Shown here in pieces: positions 1-6,815 of a stretch of DNA of 12,383 nt. A program made the position numbers and the translations under genes. How positions within the stretch are numbered: position 1 is the stretch's first letter; each line of letters opens with the position of its first letter. The DNA is from an uncultured Rhizobiaceae group bacterium (GTDB taxonomy: Bacteria > Pseudomonadota > Alphaproteobacteria > Rhizobiales > Rhizobiaceae): assembly GCA_938009335.1 (NCBI GenBank), contig CALLHT010000235.1, positions 1-12,383 of the forward strand. Direction: 5' to 3'. The notes under the pieces were generated by a model that made no database searches, was not told where the DNA came from, and saw only the letters and a program-made list of their open reading frames with translations.

Positions 1-843
1 TCCCGCTCCACGGTGTTGACGTTCAAATCTCACGACGAAGAAAGTCTTGCGCGTTTACTGGAGCGTGCCGAAGCGTTGGAAGAAAAAAAGCTTCCCATTG
101 ATGATGAAGCGCGTGGCTCACTTATCCGAATGGCAGATGGCGATGGCAGGGCGATCATATCACTGGCTGAAGAAATCTGGCGGGTGGCAAAGCCGGACGA
201 GGTACTCTCGGCAGAAGGCTTGCAGGAAGTGCTCCAGCGCCGTGCGCCGATCTACGATAAAGGCGCTGATGGTCATTATAATCTCATCAGCGCACTGCAT
301 AAATCGGTGCGTGGGTCAGATCCAAACGCCGCGCTGTATTATCTCGCGCGAATGATGGAAGCCGGTGAAGATCGTCGCTTTATCGGGCGGCGTCTGGTGG
401 TGATGGCGAGCGAAGATATTGGCAATGCTGACCCGCAAGCGTTACCTGTCACCATGGCGGCAGTTCAGGCATTTGATTTTCTGGGACCGGAGGAGGGCGA
501 TCGCGCATTGGCACAGGCTTGCGTCTATCTGGCCTCTGCACCAAAATCGAATGCGGTGCATGTGGCAATCAAAAAGGCGAAATTATCGGCACGGGAAAAT
601 GGTTCCTTGTTGCCTCCCAGGCATATTTTGAATGCACCCACCAAACTGATGAAAGAGCAGGGTTATGGGGATGGCTATCGCTATGACCATGATCAGCCGG
701 ATGGATTTTCAGGCCAGAACTATTTCCCGGAACAGATGGATCGCGAGACCTATTACGAACCGGTAGAGCGTGGCTTTGAACGCGACATCATCAAGCGGCT
801 GGAATATTGGGATCGATTACGCAAGGAGCGGGGAGAAACATGA
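1..843 (+). CDS. rarA: Replication-associated recombination protein A (RarA/MgsA, AAA+ ATPase), 5'-truncated
   Basis: RarA (WRNIP1/Mgs1 family) is a cytoplasmic AAA+ ATPase acting at stalled replication forks and single-stranded gaps. The reading frame is open from the first base, so the gene begins upstream. About 280 residues are visible, against roughly 430-440 for the full family length. The N-terminal Walker A and B motifs are therefore outside the window. What remains is the end of the AAA+ module (frame reads SRSTVLTFKSHDEESL at its start), the lid helices, and the C-terminal tetramerisation domain. Family signatures include ASEDIGNADPQAL, and near the C-terminus GYGDGYRYDHDQPDGFSGQ and YYEPVERGFERDIIKRLEYW. 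The TGA stop overlaps the crcB start as ATGA, which suggests translational coupling. The possible GTG at 13 is internal and not the true start. Confidence 0.93.
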   Translation, partial: SRSTVLTFKSHDEESLARLLERAEALEEKKLPIDDEARGSLIRMADGDGRAIISLAEEIWRVAKPDEVLSAEGLQEVLQRRAPIYDKGADGHYNLISALHKSVRGSDPNAALYYLARMMEAGEDRRFIGRRLVVMASEDIGNADPQALPVTMAAVQAFDFLGPEEGDRALAQACVYLASAPKSNAVHVAIKKAKLSARENGSLLPPRHILNAPTKLMKEQGYGDGYRYDHDQPDGFSGQNYFPEQMDRETYYEPVERGFERDIIKRLEYWDRLRKERGET

Positions 844-1214
844 GCCACGTCCTACTCGTTGCCCTTGGTGGCGCTATCGGTGCATCGTTTCGGCATTTGG
901 CAGGTCTCGGTGCGTTGCGATTGTTAGGATCGGCATTTCCTTGGGGTACGATATTTGTAAATGTTTTCGGCTCTTTGGTCATGGGGGTGTTCATCGCTTG
1001 GTTAGTGAAACGTGGTGGCTCCAATGAGTTTAGGTTGTTTTTCGCAACAGGTGTTTTGGGTGGCTTTACAACCTTTTCTGCTTTCTCGCTTGATGTGGCC
1101 AATATGATAGAGCGCGGTGCCATGATGCCAGCCTTTGGGTATGTGGTCGCCAGCGTTGTTATTTCTGTCCTTGCGCTCTTCATAGGGCTTTGGTTTGGCC
1201 GCGCATTCCTGTAA
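840..1214 (+). CDS. crcB: Fluoride ion channel CrcB (Fluc family)
   Basis: Fluc/CrcB proteins are small dual-topology inner-membrane dimers that export fluoride. The product is 124 residues, normal for the family, with four hydrophobic segments. Signatures seen are GGAIGASFRH (residues 10-19), GTIFVNVFGSLVMG (36-49) and GVLGGFTTFSAFSLD (71-85). The last contains the GGFTTFS segment that lines the pore and central sodium site. The ATG at 840 is chosen because it forms an ATGA overlap with rarA and is preceded by a GGGAG ribosome site at 831-835. An in-frame ATG at 807 would add 11 residues that belong to rarA coding sequence and match nothing in the family. With rarA upstream in the same transcript, a fluoride riboswitch immediately before the gene is not expected and I do not see one. 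Confidence 0.95.
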   Translation: MSHVLLVALGGAIGASFRHLAGLGALRLLGSAFPWGTIFVNVFGSLVMGVFIAWLVKRGGSNEFRLFFATGVLGGFTTFSAFSLDVANMIERGAMMPAFGYVVASVVISVLALFIGLWFGRAFL

Positions 1215-1224
1215 GGATGCGCCC

Positions 1225-2217
1225 ATGAGTGCTATTCAAAACAAAATTGTTGATGCAGATGAAGCAGGCATGCGGCTGGACCGTTGGTTTAAACTGCATT
1301 ATCCGGGCCTTGCGTTTGGTCAATTACAGAAATTGCTGCGTTCGGGGCAGATCCGCTTGGATGGCGGGCGTGCGAAGTCAGACACGCGTATCGCAACCGG
1401 GCAGGCGGTGCGTCTACCACCTCAAGTCACTTCCATGGCAACGGGACAACCGCTGACGCGCAATACAATCCGTGACCGCGGTGATCTTGATGTGCTGCAA
1501 GCAATGCTGCTGCATGAAGACAAGAAAGTGCTTGTGTTCAACAAGCCGGCAGGATTGGCAGTGCAGGGTGGTTCAGGCGTCAATCGCCATGTGGATTCCA
1601 TGCTTGAATCCATGCGTAGCCAAAAGGGTGAAAAACCGCGTCTCGTGCACCGGATTGACCGCGACACCTCAGGCGTTCTGGTGGTCGCGCGCACACGCGG
1701 TGCGGCAGCAGAACTCACAAAAGCCTTCCGTCATCGCAATACAGAAAAAACCTATTGGGCGATCTGCAAAGGGGTGCCGCGCAAAAAGGAAGGGCAAATC
1801 TCTACCTGGATGCTCAAAGAACGCACCCCGGATGGGGACATCATGCGGGTTGCGCGCCACGGGGAGCCGGATGCTGATCATGCCGTTTCCAAATATCGTG
1901 TGATCGATCAGGCTGGACAAAACCTCTCATGGGTGGAACTACAACCCATAACGGGCCGCACGCACCAATTACGGGTTCATACGCAACATCTAGGCCATCC
2001 AATCATCGGCGACCCGAAATACTTTGACATTGAAAACTGGGAGTTTCCCGGCGGCGTTCAGAAGAAACTGCATCTTCATGCAAGACGCATTCGCATTCCA
2101 CACCCCAATGGCGGTATGTTGGATGTTAAAGCGCCGCTGCCACCCCATATGGTACAGACATTTAACCTTTTGGCTCTGGATGAATCAGATGCTGAGGATG
2201 ATCATTTAACTTATTGA
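1225..2217 (+). CDS. rluC: RluA-family 23S rRNA pseudouridine synthase, RluC-like
   Basis: This enzyme isomerises uridine to pseudouridine in RNA; RluC itself modifies three sites in 23S rRNA. The product is 330 residues. An S4 RNA-binding domain spans about residues 15-65 (RLDRWFKLHYPGLAFGQLQ and following). The catalytic domain holds HRIDRDTSG at 142-150, with Asp145 as the expected nucleophile, and GRTHQLRVH at 244-252 followed by GHPIIGDPKY. The chosen ATG at 1225 has AGGA at 1214-1217 with 7-base spacing, overlapping the crcB stop. An in-frame ATG at 1195 would sit inside crcB. The acidic C-terminal tail (DESDAEDD) lies outside the conserved fold. RluC and RluD share these motifs, so the family is certain but the exact target uridines are inferred. 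The gap to the next gene is 27 bases. Confidence 0.9.
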   Translation: MSAIQNKIVDADEAGMRLDRWFKLHYPGLAFGQLQKLLRSGQIRLDGGRAKSDTRIATGQAVRLPPQVTSMATGQPLTRNTIRDRGDLDVLQAMLLHEDKKVLVFNKPAGLAVQGGSGVNRHVDSMLESMRSQKGEKPRLVHRIDRDTSGVLVVARTRGAAAELTKAFRHRNTEKTYWAICKGVPRKKEGQISTWMLKERTPDGDIMRVARHGEPDADHAVSKYRVIDQAGQNLSWVELQPITGRTHQLRVHTQHLGHPIIGDPKYFDIENWEFPGGVQKKLHLHARRIRIPHPNGGMLDVKAPLPPHMVQTFNLLALDESDAEDDHLTY

Positions 2218-2244
2218 ATTGAATCGCAAATACTGGAATGAGAC

Positions 2245-3033
2245 ATGCGCGATATTCTTGAAGATGCTGAAGGCGCCATAGAGCGCGGTGATATTGGTCC
2301 CGGAAAAGCCAACCGCGGGCAGGATAAACCGAAGTTTCCGAAGCGGTTTTATAAAGACGTAACAATCTCGGAAGCTGATACGGGTTTTGAAGTCTTATTA
2401 GACGGGCGCTCGGTCAAAACACCGGGTCGGGTTGCGGTGACGATGCCCACTCAAGCGGCTGCGCAACTGGTGGCGGATGAATGGTCTTCGATTGAAGACG
2501 AGATCAATCCCTTGAAAATGCCAGCAACACGACTTGCAAACACTGCAGTGGATGGTGTCGCAAACGAAGCGCAAGCTGTGATGGAAGACATCGTGCGTTA
2601 TGCGTCTTCTGATTTGCTTTGCTATCGTGCGGATAGCCCTGAAGGATTAGTGGAAGCTCAGCGCAATCACTGGGATCCTATTCTGGATTGGATGGATCAG
2701 GACGTCGGCGCGCGGTTTGAGCTTGCAGAAGGCATCATGCACATTACGCAACCAAAGGACGCAATTGCAGCTTTCGGTGCGCGTTTGAAGGCGCACGAAG
2801 AGCCGTTTAAGCTGGCATGCCTACACACATTTACCTCGCTTTCCGGGTCTGCCATGATCGCGCTCGCCTTGGCGGAAGGCCATCTTGATGCGGAAAGTGC
2901 CTGGAACGCTGCCCATGTGGATGAAGACTTCAATATCGGCCAATGGGGCGAAGACTACGAAGCTGCCGAAAGACGTAAGCAAAGATTGATTGATTTCAAT
3001 GCAGCACATGCCTTGTTTGTCTCGATAAAGTAA
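2245..3033 (+). CDS. ATP12-family F1-ATPase assembly chaperone
   Basis: In mitochondria ATP12 binds the alpha subunit of F1 and prevents its aggregation before assembly. The bacterial homologue, common in Alphaproteobacteria, is assumed to do the same in the cytoplasm. The product is 262 residues and soluble, with no signal peptide or membrane segment. After a charged N-terminus of about 30 residues comes the ATP12 domain: KRFYKDVTI, a GFEVLLDGRSVKTPGR stretch, ADEWSSIEDEINPLKMPATR, and then RYASSDLLCYRADSPEGL and HWDPILDWMDQ. The C-terminal helical part includes LHTFTSLSGSAMIALAL and ends near EDFNIGQWGEDYEA. The ATG at 2245 has TGGA at 2234-2237. It sits 27 bases after rluC and 10 bases before the next gene, which supports an operon. 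The family assignment is firm; the role is carried over from the eukaryotic member. Confidence 0.92.
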   Translation: MRDILEDAEGAIERGDIGPGKANRGQDKPKFPKRFYKDVTISEADTGFEVLLDGRSVKTPGRVAVTMPTQAAAQLVADEWSSIEDEINPLKMPATRLANTAVDGVANEAQAVMEDIVRYASSDLLCYRADSPEGLVEAQRNHWDPILDWMDQDVGARFELAEGIMHITQPKDAIAAFGARLKAHEEPFKLACLHTFTSLSGSAMIALALAEGHLDAESAWNAAHVDEDFNIGQWGEDYEAAERRKQRLIDFNAAHALFVSIK

Positions 3034-3043
3034 GGGGAAAAGA

Positions 3044-3976
3044 GTGTCCGCTGGTAACAATAGCGATCAAATCGCGCGCGCCATGGCGATTATGGTTGCT
3101 GCCATGATCTTTGCTCCGGTTATGGATGCAATAGCCAAAATGTTGGCTACCCGCTTTGATGTAAGCCCTGCAACGGTAACCTTCGGGCGGTTTCTCGTCC
3201 AAACACTATTCCTGCTCGTTTTCCTGATGCTTGCATGGAGCAGAAGCGCACTGCCAATTTACCTATCTAAAGTGAACATCCTGCGCGGGATGATCATGGG
3301 GTTGGCTGCCATGTTGTTTTTCACTGCGCTGAAATACATGCCGCTTGCGGACGCAATTTCTATTTTCTTTGTTGAGCCCATCATCGTCATGTTGATGTCC
3401 GCGGCCTTTCTGGGAGAAAAAGTCGGCTGGAGGCGTCTGGTCGCAGCTTTTGTAGGGTTTGCAGGCGCAATCATCGTCATACGACCCAGCTACGAACTGT
3501 TTGGCGTTGTATCGCTCTTGCCGCTCTGCACGGCATTTCTATTCTCAATCTATCTAATCCTCACCCGAATTTCTGGCGGCAACGATGACCCGCTGATCAT
3601 GCAGTTCTTTGCGGGCATTGGCGGGGTGATCATGTGCGGTGCGATTTTGGCAGTGGGTACACCCTTGGGATTTGAAGATTTCAGCCTATCCTTGCCGCAG
3701 GAAAACCGCGCTTGGGCGTTGCTCTTAGGAATTGGCCTGTTTGCCGTAGCTTCCCACATGCTGATCGTAATCGCGTTTTCCATGGCGCCTGCGTCCATTC
3801 TCGCGCCATTCCAGTATATCGAGATCGTCAGTGCTACGATTTTTGGTCTCCTGATATTCGGTGAATTTCCCGATGCCACAAAATGGGTCGGCATTTTCAT
3901 CATCGTGGGATCCGGTGTCTATATCTTCCTGCGCGAAAAGCAGTTGGAAAAACAGGAGCAGGCGGCCGTGAGCTAG
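3044..3976 (+). CDS. DMT-superfamily permease with two EamA domains
   Basis: This is an inner-membrane transporter of the drug/metabolite transporter superfamily; the substrate cannot be read from sequence. The 310-residue product has about ten hydrophobic segments arranged as two EamA repeats, roughly residues 11-140 and 150-295. Typical features are LKYMPLADAISIFFVEPIIV with FLGEKVGWRR at the end of the first repeat, and ASILAPFQYIEIVSATIFG with GEFPDATKWVGIFIIVGSG in the second. The GTG start at 3044 is preferred because AGGGG lies at 3033-3037. An ATG 39 bases further in would remove a short hydrophilic leader but has no comparable ribosome site. It follows the ATP12 gene by 10 bases, so it is probably the last gene of the block. 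No strong terminator is visible directly after it. Confidence 0.88.
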   Translation: MSAGNNSDQIARAMAIMVAAMIFAPVMDAIAKMLATRFDVSPATVTFGRFLVQTLFLLVFLMLAWSRSALPIYLSKVNILRGMIMGLAAMLFFTALKYMPLADAISIFFVEPIIVMLMSAAFLGEKVGWRRLVAAFVGFAGAIIVIRPSYELFGVVSLLPLCTAFLFSIYLILTRISGGNDDPLIMQFFAGIGGVIMCGAILAVGTPLGFEDFSLSLPQENRAWALLLGIGLFAVASHMLIVIAFSMAPASILAPFQYIEIVSATIFGLLIFGEFPDATKWVGIFIIVGSGVYIFLREKQLEKQEQAAVS

Positions 3977-3985
3977 GGTGCTGTG

Positions 3986-4001
3986 TTAACCGCTGAGTAA
4001 C
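3986..4001. promoter_or_regulatory. Near-match to a CtrA box
   Basis: TTAA, seven bases, then GTAAC reads as the alphaproteobacterial CtrA consensus TTAA-N7-TTAAC with one mismatch. It lies about 75-90 bases upstream of the 334-residue gene. A 10-base perfect palindrome, TGAAATTTCA at 4014-4023, lies between the two. A single imperfect site is weak evidence. Confidence 0.2.
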
Positions 4002-4076
4002 CATACGCCTTCGTGAAATTTCAAACCTCTCTTGTTACGCTTTCTCCTGTATCGGGGATTATACAAGGGTAGGGCA

Positions 4077-5081
4077 ATGGATTTTCGACTATTTCTGAAC
4101 AACAAGACCAGAATTGATGCGGACGACGTAGTGAAGCTTCGCCGCGAGGTTTTTGACGATATGATCGTCTCGCTTGCTGAGGCAGATGGCGTTTTCGCAT
4201 TGAACGATCAAATCGAAGATACATGCTTGGAATGGCGTCAGTTCTTTGTGGAATCCATGGTAGATTACTGCGTTAATCAGGCAAAGCCTCATGGGTATGT
4301 TAGCGCTACTAATGCAGGTTGGCTGAAAGATCGTATCTCTAAAGATGGCCACGTAAAAAGCTGCACAGAGTTGGAATTGCTCGTGAAGATTATCGAGCGC
4401 GCGCATTCTGTTCCGGAAACACTTGCTTCATTCGCCCTAAGCGAAGTCGCGCATGCGGTAATCGAAGGCAATGGTGCGTTAATGGACAATTCGGCACTCA
4501 CCCCGGGCGTAATCGGCAAACCTGAGGCGCAGATGATCCGCCGCATTATGTATGGTGTCGGCGCTGATGGGCAGGTAAAAATCTCGCAGGCTGAAGTTGA
4601 GGTGCTGTTTGATCTTAATGATCGCACAAGCGAAGCGGATAATCATCCGGAATGGAATGATGTATTTGTTAAGGCTGTTGCGGCTTATTTGATGATGGCA
4701 GCAGGGTATGCGTCACTCTCACGTCAGGAGGCATTGCGCCGTGAATCTTGGTTGGATGAGGAAGCCGAAAGCGATGTTGCAGGACTTCTCTCCCGCACTC
4801 TTTCATCATTTGGCGAGTTGATGCGCAATGGCGATTGGTCTCAAGCGTTCCAGGATGAGACTGCTGCGAACAACGAAACATGGCGTCAGCGCAACCGCGA
4901 AGACGAATTGGATATGATCGCCGCAGAACCCGTTACACAATCCGAAGCCATGTGGCTTTCAGAGCGCATCGGCCGTGATGGTGTCTTGCATGAAAACGAG
5001 AAAGCGCTATTGGCTTATATCAATCAGGAAGCAGATCACATTGATCCCGCCCTTAAGCCATTGATTGAAAAAGTTGCTTGA
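4077..5081 (+). CDS. Uncharacterised protein with two diverged helical (TerB-like) modules
   Basis: I do not recognise a characterised family. The 334-residue product is soluble, acidic and helical, with no signal peptide or membrane segment. It contains an internal duplication. Residues 15-44 match 148-182 (RREVFDDMIVSLAEADGVFALND against RRIMYGVGADGQVKISQAEV...FDLND). Residues 52-65 match 192-208 (EWRQFFVESMVDYC, EWNDVFVKAVAAYL). Residues 74-109 match 286-318 (VSATNAGWLKDRISKDG, VTQSEAMWLSERIGRDG). The second module carries about 75 extra residues (roughly 210-285). The pattern of a DG loop followed by an acidic helix recalls TerB/DjlA-type domains, but that is only a resemblance. The ATG at 4077 is chosen for AAGGG at 4065-4069. 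An upstream in-frame start at 4032 has no ribosome site. It appears to be a single-gene unit ending at a strong terminator. Confidence 0.85.
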   Translation: MDFRLFLNNKTRIDADDVVKLRREVFDDMIVSLAEADGVFALNDQIEDTCLEWRQFFVESMVDYCVNQAKPHGYVSATNAGWLKDRISKDGHVKSCTELELLVKIIERAHSVPETLASFALSEVAHAVIEGNGALMDNSALTPGVIGKPEAQMIRRIMYGVGADGQVKISQAEVEVLFDLNDRTSEADNHPEWNDVFVKAVAAYLMMAAGYASLSRQEALRRESWLDEEAESDVAGLLSRTLSSFGELMRNGDWSQAFQDETAANNETWRQRNREDELDMIAAEPVTQSEAMWLSERIGRDGVLHENEKALLAYINQEADHIDPALKPLIEKVA

Positions 5082-5109
5082 TGTGATTCAAATGACTCGA
5101 TGAATTCTC

Positions 5110-5138
5110 AAAAAGGCGCTCACCGAAGCGCCTTTTTT
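5110..5138. terminator. Bidirectional rho-independent terminator
   Basis: AGGCGCT (5114-5120) and AGCGCCT (5127-5133) form a 7-bp stem around a 6-base loop. It is flanked by A5 on the left and a T tract on the right, which extend the stem in DNA. It lies between two convergent genes: 29 bases after the stop at 5081 and 10 bases before the lipB stop. It therefore probably serves both strands. Confidence 0.9.
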
Positions 5139-5147
5139 ATTGTGGAT

Positions 5148-5879
5148 TTAGTGGGTGGGGCCGAATAGGTTTTCGAACTCCTCGCGCAATGCAATATCCA
5201 CGTCTTCCATGGTGGCCGTAAGCCCTAGATCCATCAAACTGGTAACCCCATGCCCTTCTACTCCGCAGGCAACAATGCCTGAATAATGCTCCAGATCAGG
5301 CTCAACATTGAGTGAGATGCCGTGAAAGGTTACCCACTTTCTGACGCGAATGCCGATAGCCGCTATTTTGTCTTCGCGTGGCGTACCATCGGGTAGGGAG
5401 GGTTTGTCGGGCCGCATGACCCAAACGCCGACGCGGTCTTCACGGCGTTCGCCTTTAATGTTGAACTGATCAAGCGTGTTGATGATCCATTGTTCGAGCG
5501 TTGCGACATAGAGGCGAATGTCCTGAACGCGTTTCGTCAGGTCAAGCATTGGATAGGCGATGCGTTGGCCAGGGCCATGATAGGTATACTCACCGCCGCG
5601 TCCGGTTTGAAAAACAGGAAAACGGTCATGCGCTAAAAGATCATGGTCTTGTGCGCTTGTCCCGCCAGTATAAAGCGGCGGAAACTCAAGCAATGCAACC
5701 GTTTCCGGAGCAGTGCCTTCTCGAATATGCGTGACCCGCTCTTCCATTTGAGAGAGGGTTTCCCCGTAATCGCTCAGGCCAGATCGTACCATCCATTCAA
5801 CGCTCGCAGGCCCATTGGAAACCATTTGGCTCCCCGCCGAATTGCTAAGATGTGCTCTTTCCGCATTCTGGTTTTGCAT
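5148..5879 (-). CDS. lipB: Octanoyl-[acyl-carrier-protein]:protein N-octanoyltransferase (lipoyl(octanoyl) transferase)
   Basis: LipB transfers octanoate from acyl carrier protein to the lipoyl-domain lysine of 2-oxoacid dehydrogenases and the glycine cleavage H protein. This is the first step of de novo lipoate assembly, before LipA. With the ATG at 5879 the product is 243 residues. Signatures are LLEFPPLYTGGTSA (63-76), TGRGGEYTYHGPGQ (92-105), DKIAAIGIRV with the expected catalytic Lys171, HGISLNV (186-192), and GIVACGVEG with the expected catalytic Cys205. The start at 5879 has AGGA seven bases upstream. A start at 5900 would add seven residues but has no ribosome site. A third ATG, at 5825, has GGGGAG close upstream and would remove a low-complexity 18-residue leader, so it remains possible. 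The gene is divergent from the tRNA-Leu(GAG) gene. Confidence 0.93.
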   Translation of the reverse strand: MQNQNAERAHLSNSAGSQMVSNGPASVEWMVRSGLSDYGETLSQMEERVTHIREGTAPETVALLEFPPLYTGGTSAQDHDLLAHDRFPVFQTGRGGEYTYHGPGQRIAYPMLDLTKRVQDIRLYVATLEQWIINTLDQFNIKGERREDRVGVWVMRPDKPSLPDGTPREDKIAAIGIRVRKWVTFHGISLNVEPDLEHYSGIVACGVEGHGVTSLMDLGLTATMEDVDIALREEFENLFGPTH

Positions 5880-5936
5880 AATGCATTCCTGCACCAGCAT
5901 AGATAAAGACGCAACAATGAAAATAGTTTCCCTAGT

Positions 5937-5979
5937 GCGCTTAAAAGCGCTTGTCAGGGCAGGGGCTATTTGCTACTTC
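5937..5979 (+). promoter_or_regulatory. Possible promoter of tRNA-Leu(GAG), with an adjacent dyad
   Basis: TTGTCA (5951-5956), a 17-base spacer and TACTTC (5974-5979) give a fair -35 and a poor -10 at a suitable distance before the tRNA at 6012. Directly upstream is the dyad GCGCTTAAAAGCGC (5937-5950), which could be an operator or chance. It lies in the region divergent from lipB. Confidence 0.3.
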
Positions 5980-6011
5980 CACGCGACTGGCTTGGCCAGT
6001 ACCTTTCCTTC

Positions 6012-6098
6012 GCGGCCGTGGCGGAATTGGTAGACGCGCAGCGTTGAGGTCGCTGTGGGGTAACTCCCGTGGAAGTTCGAGTCTTCTCGGCCGCACCA
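6012..6098 (+). tRNA. tRNA-Leu, anticodon GAG
   Basis: This is a class II tRNA of 87 bases with the CCA encoded. The acceptor stem is GCGGCCG (6012-6018) with CGGCCGC (6088-6094), and the discriminator is A6095. The D arm reads GCGGAATTGGTAGACGCG. The anticodon stem is CAGCG/CGCTG around the loop TTGAGGT, placing the anticodon GAG at 6046-6048, which reads CUC and CUU. A long variable arm follows, then a T arm with TTCGAGT in the loop. The long variable arm, the D arm and A73 all fit leucine. The 3' end runs straight into the 161-base repeat. Confidence 0.97.
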
Positions 6099-6099
6099 A

Positions 6100-6260
6100 C
6101 CGCAATTCGCGTAGCGAAATGCGTTCGGATTTGGTTGATCTCACGAAAGCTCGTTTCACGCGCTGCTCCGATGGGGCGAGCGAAAGCCCGGCTCGCTTTT
6201 CGCTCGGTGTTGCCGCGTCAGTACAAGTGTTTGAACTTTCTCCGCCAAGGCGCACCAAAG
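6100..6260 (+). repeat. tRNA-linked 161-base repeat, copy 1
   Basis: This block starts one base after the CCA end of tRNA-Leu(GAG). It aligns without gaps to 6816-6976, with about ten mismatches counted by hand (about 94% identity). It ends at CGCACCAAAG, so the tRNA terminal heptamer CGCACCA (6092-6098) recurs at 6251-6257. Inside are hairpin 1, CGCA-A-TTCGC/GCGAA-A-TGCG at 6101-6123 with loop GTA, and hairpin 2, a 9-bp stem pairing 6177-6185 with 6198-6206. I see no protein-coding signal. Open frames here have no ribosome site and run through the tRNA. Confidence 0.9.
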
Positions 6261-6727
6261 GTGTATCGTGATCCGAAACATTTTATATTTGCTATGTATT
6301 TCCAAAATTTTGAGCAAACACTATGCGCGTGAGTGCTGTGATCTTAGCGCTCTATATCTCAGTCATCTGACGATTATGCCGCTTTGCGTACATCCGAAGT
6401 TAGGGAAGTCTGCTTTGACGTTATTTTTTGGTCGTCGCACTTAATCCAGCTACGGCGATCCAACGCTTGAAGCTGGCGGATTGACTGCTTACATTCTCTT
6501 TCTAACTCTTCAAGGGTCATGGGTATCCTCGATTCAGAAGATGATTCTGTAGATGTAAGTACACTGAAGTATTATGGTAAATATTTGGTGAATCTTTCCG
6601 CTACGTAATCAGATTCTGGTGACTTTATTGTGAGTATAGACCGTAGGCTGAATTCAGATTAATGGCGAAAAAAGAGCAGAAAAATTTGGACAAGTGCCGC
6701 GGAAATCGCTAGTGACTAGGCCGGTTC
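6261..6727. other. AT-richer spacer between the two tRNA-Leu units
   Basis: This 467-base stretch is visibly richer in A and T than its surroundings. It holds one possible small ORF on the minus strand (6374-6520) and a palindrome CAAAATTTTG (6303-6312). Near its right end, TTGGAC (6686-6691) lies 17 bases before CTAGTG (6709-6714), a weak candidate promoter for the second tRNA. I see no transposase, integrase, inverted-repeat pair or other RNA gene. Confidence 0.6.
6374..6520 (-). CDS. Possible small protein of 48 residues, unknown function
   Basis: The frame reads ATG to TAA and begins MTLEELERECKQSIRQLQAL, a charged amphipathic helix likely to form a coiled coil. It continues through DRRSWIKCDD to a basic C-terminus ending DVRKAA. 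The start is preceded by AGGA with six-base spacing, a good ribosome site. Against it, the ORF is short, lies in an AT-richer spacer, uses some codons that are unusual for its neighbours (AGA, ATA, TTA), and has no clear promoter. I recognise no family. It may be a genuine small protein, a remnant of a larger gene, or chance. Confidence 0.35.
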   Translation of the reverse strand: MTLEELERECKQSIRQLQALDRRSWIKCDDQKITSKQTSLTSDVRKAA

Positions 6728-6814
<87 letters not shown>

Positions 6815-6815
6815 G

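Noticed and set aside
791..1183. 130-residue frame antisense to rarA and crcB
   Set aside because: It lies opposite two well-supported genes, is low in complexity (Pro, Asn, Thr rich), and has no family features.
1472..1903. 143-residue frame in another phase of the rluC-like gene
   Set aside because: Cys/Arg-rich out-of-phase shadow of a gene with clear catalytic motifs.
5937..5950. GCGCTTAAAAGCGC as a terminator
   Set aside because: The stem is short and no T tract follows on either strand. It sits between divergent units, where a terminator is not expected.
6230..6257. The repeat's 3' end as a degenerate third tRNA
   Set aside because: The GCGCACCA end resembles a tRNA terminus, but the preceding bases do not form a T stem (too many mismatches) and no matching 5' acceptor strand lies at the right distance.
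5941..6271. Open frames of about 105 residues on both strands across tRNA-Leu(GAG) and its repeat
   Set aside because: They read through a tRNA. Their protein similarity to frames over the second tRNA simply reflects the DNA repeat. No ribosome sites are present.
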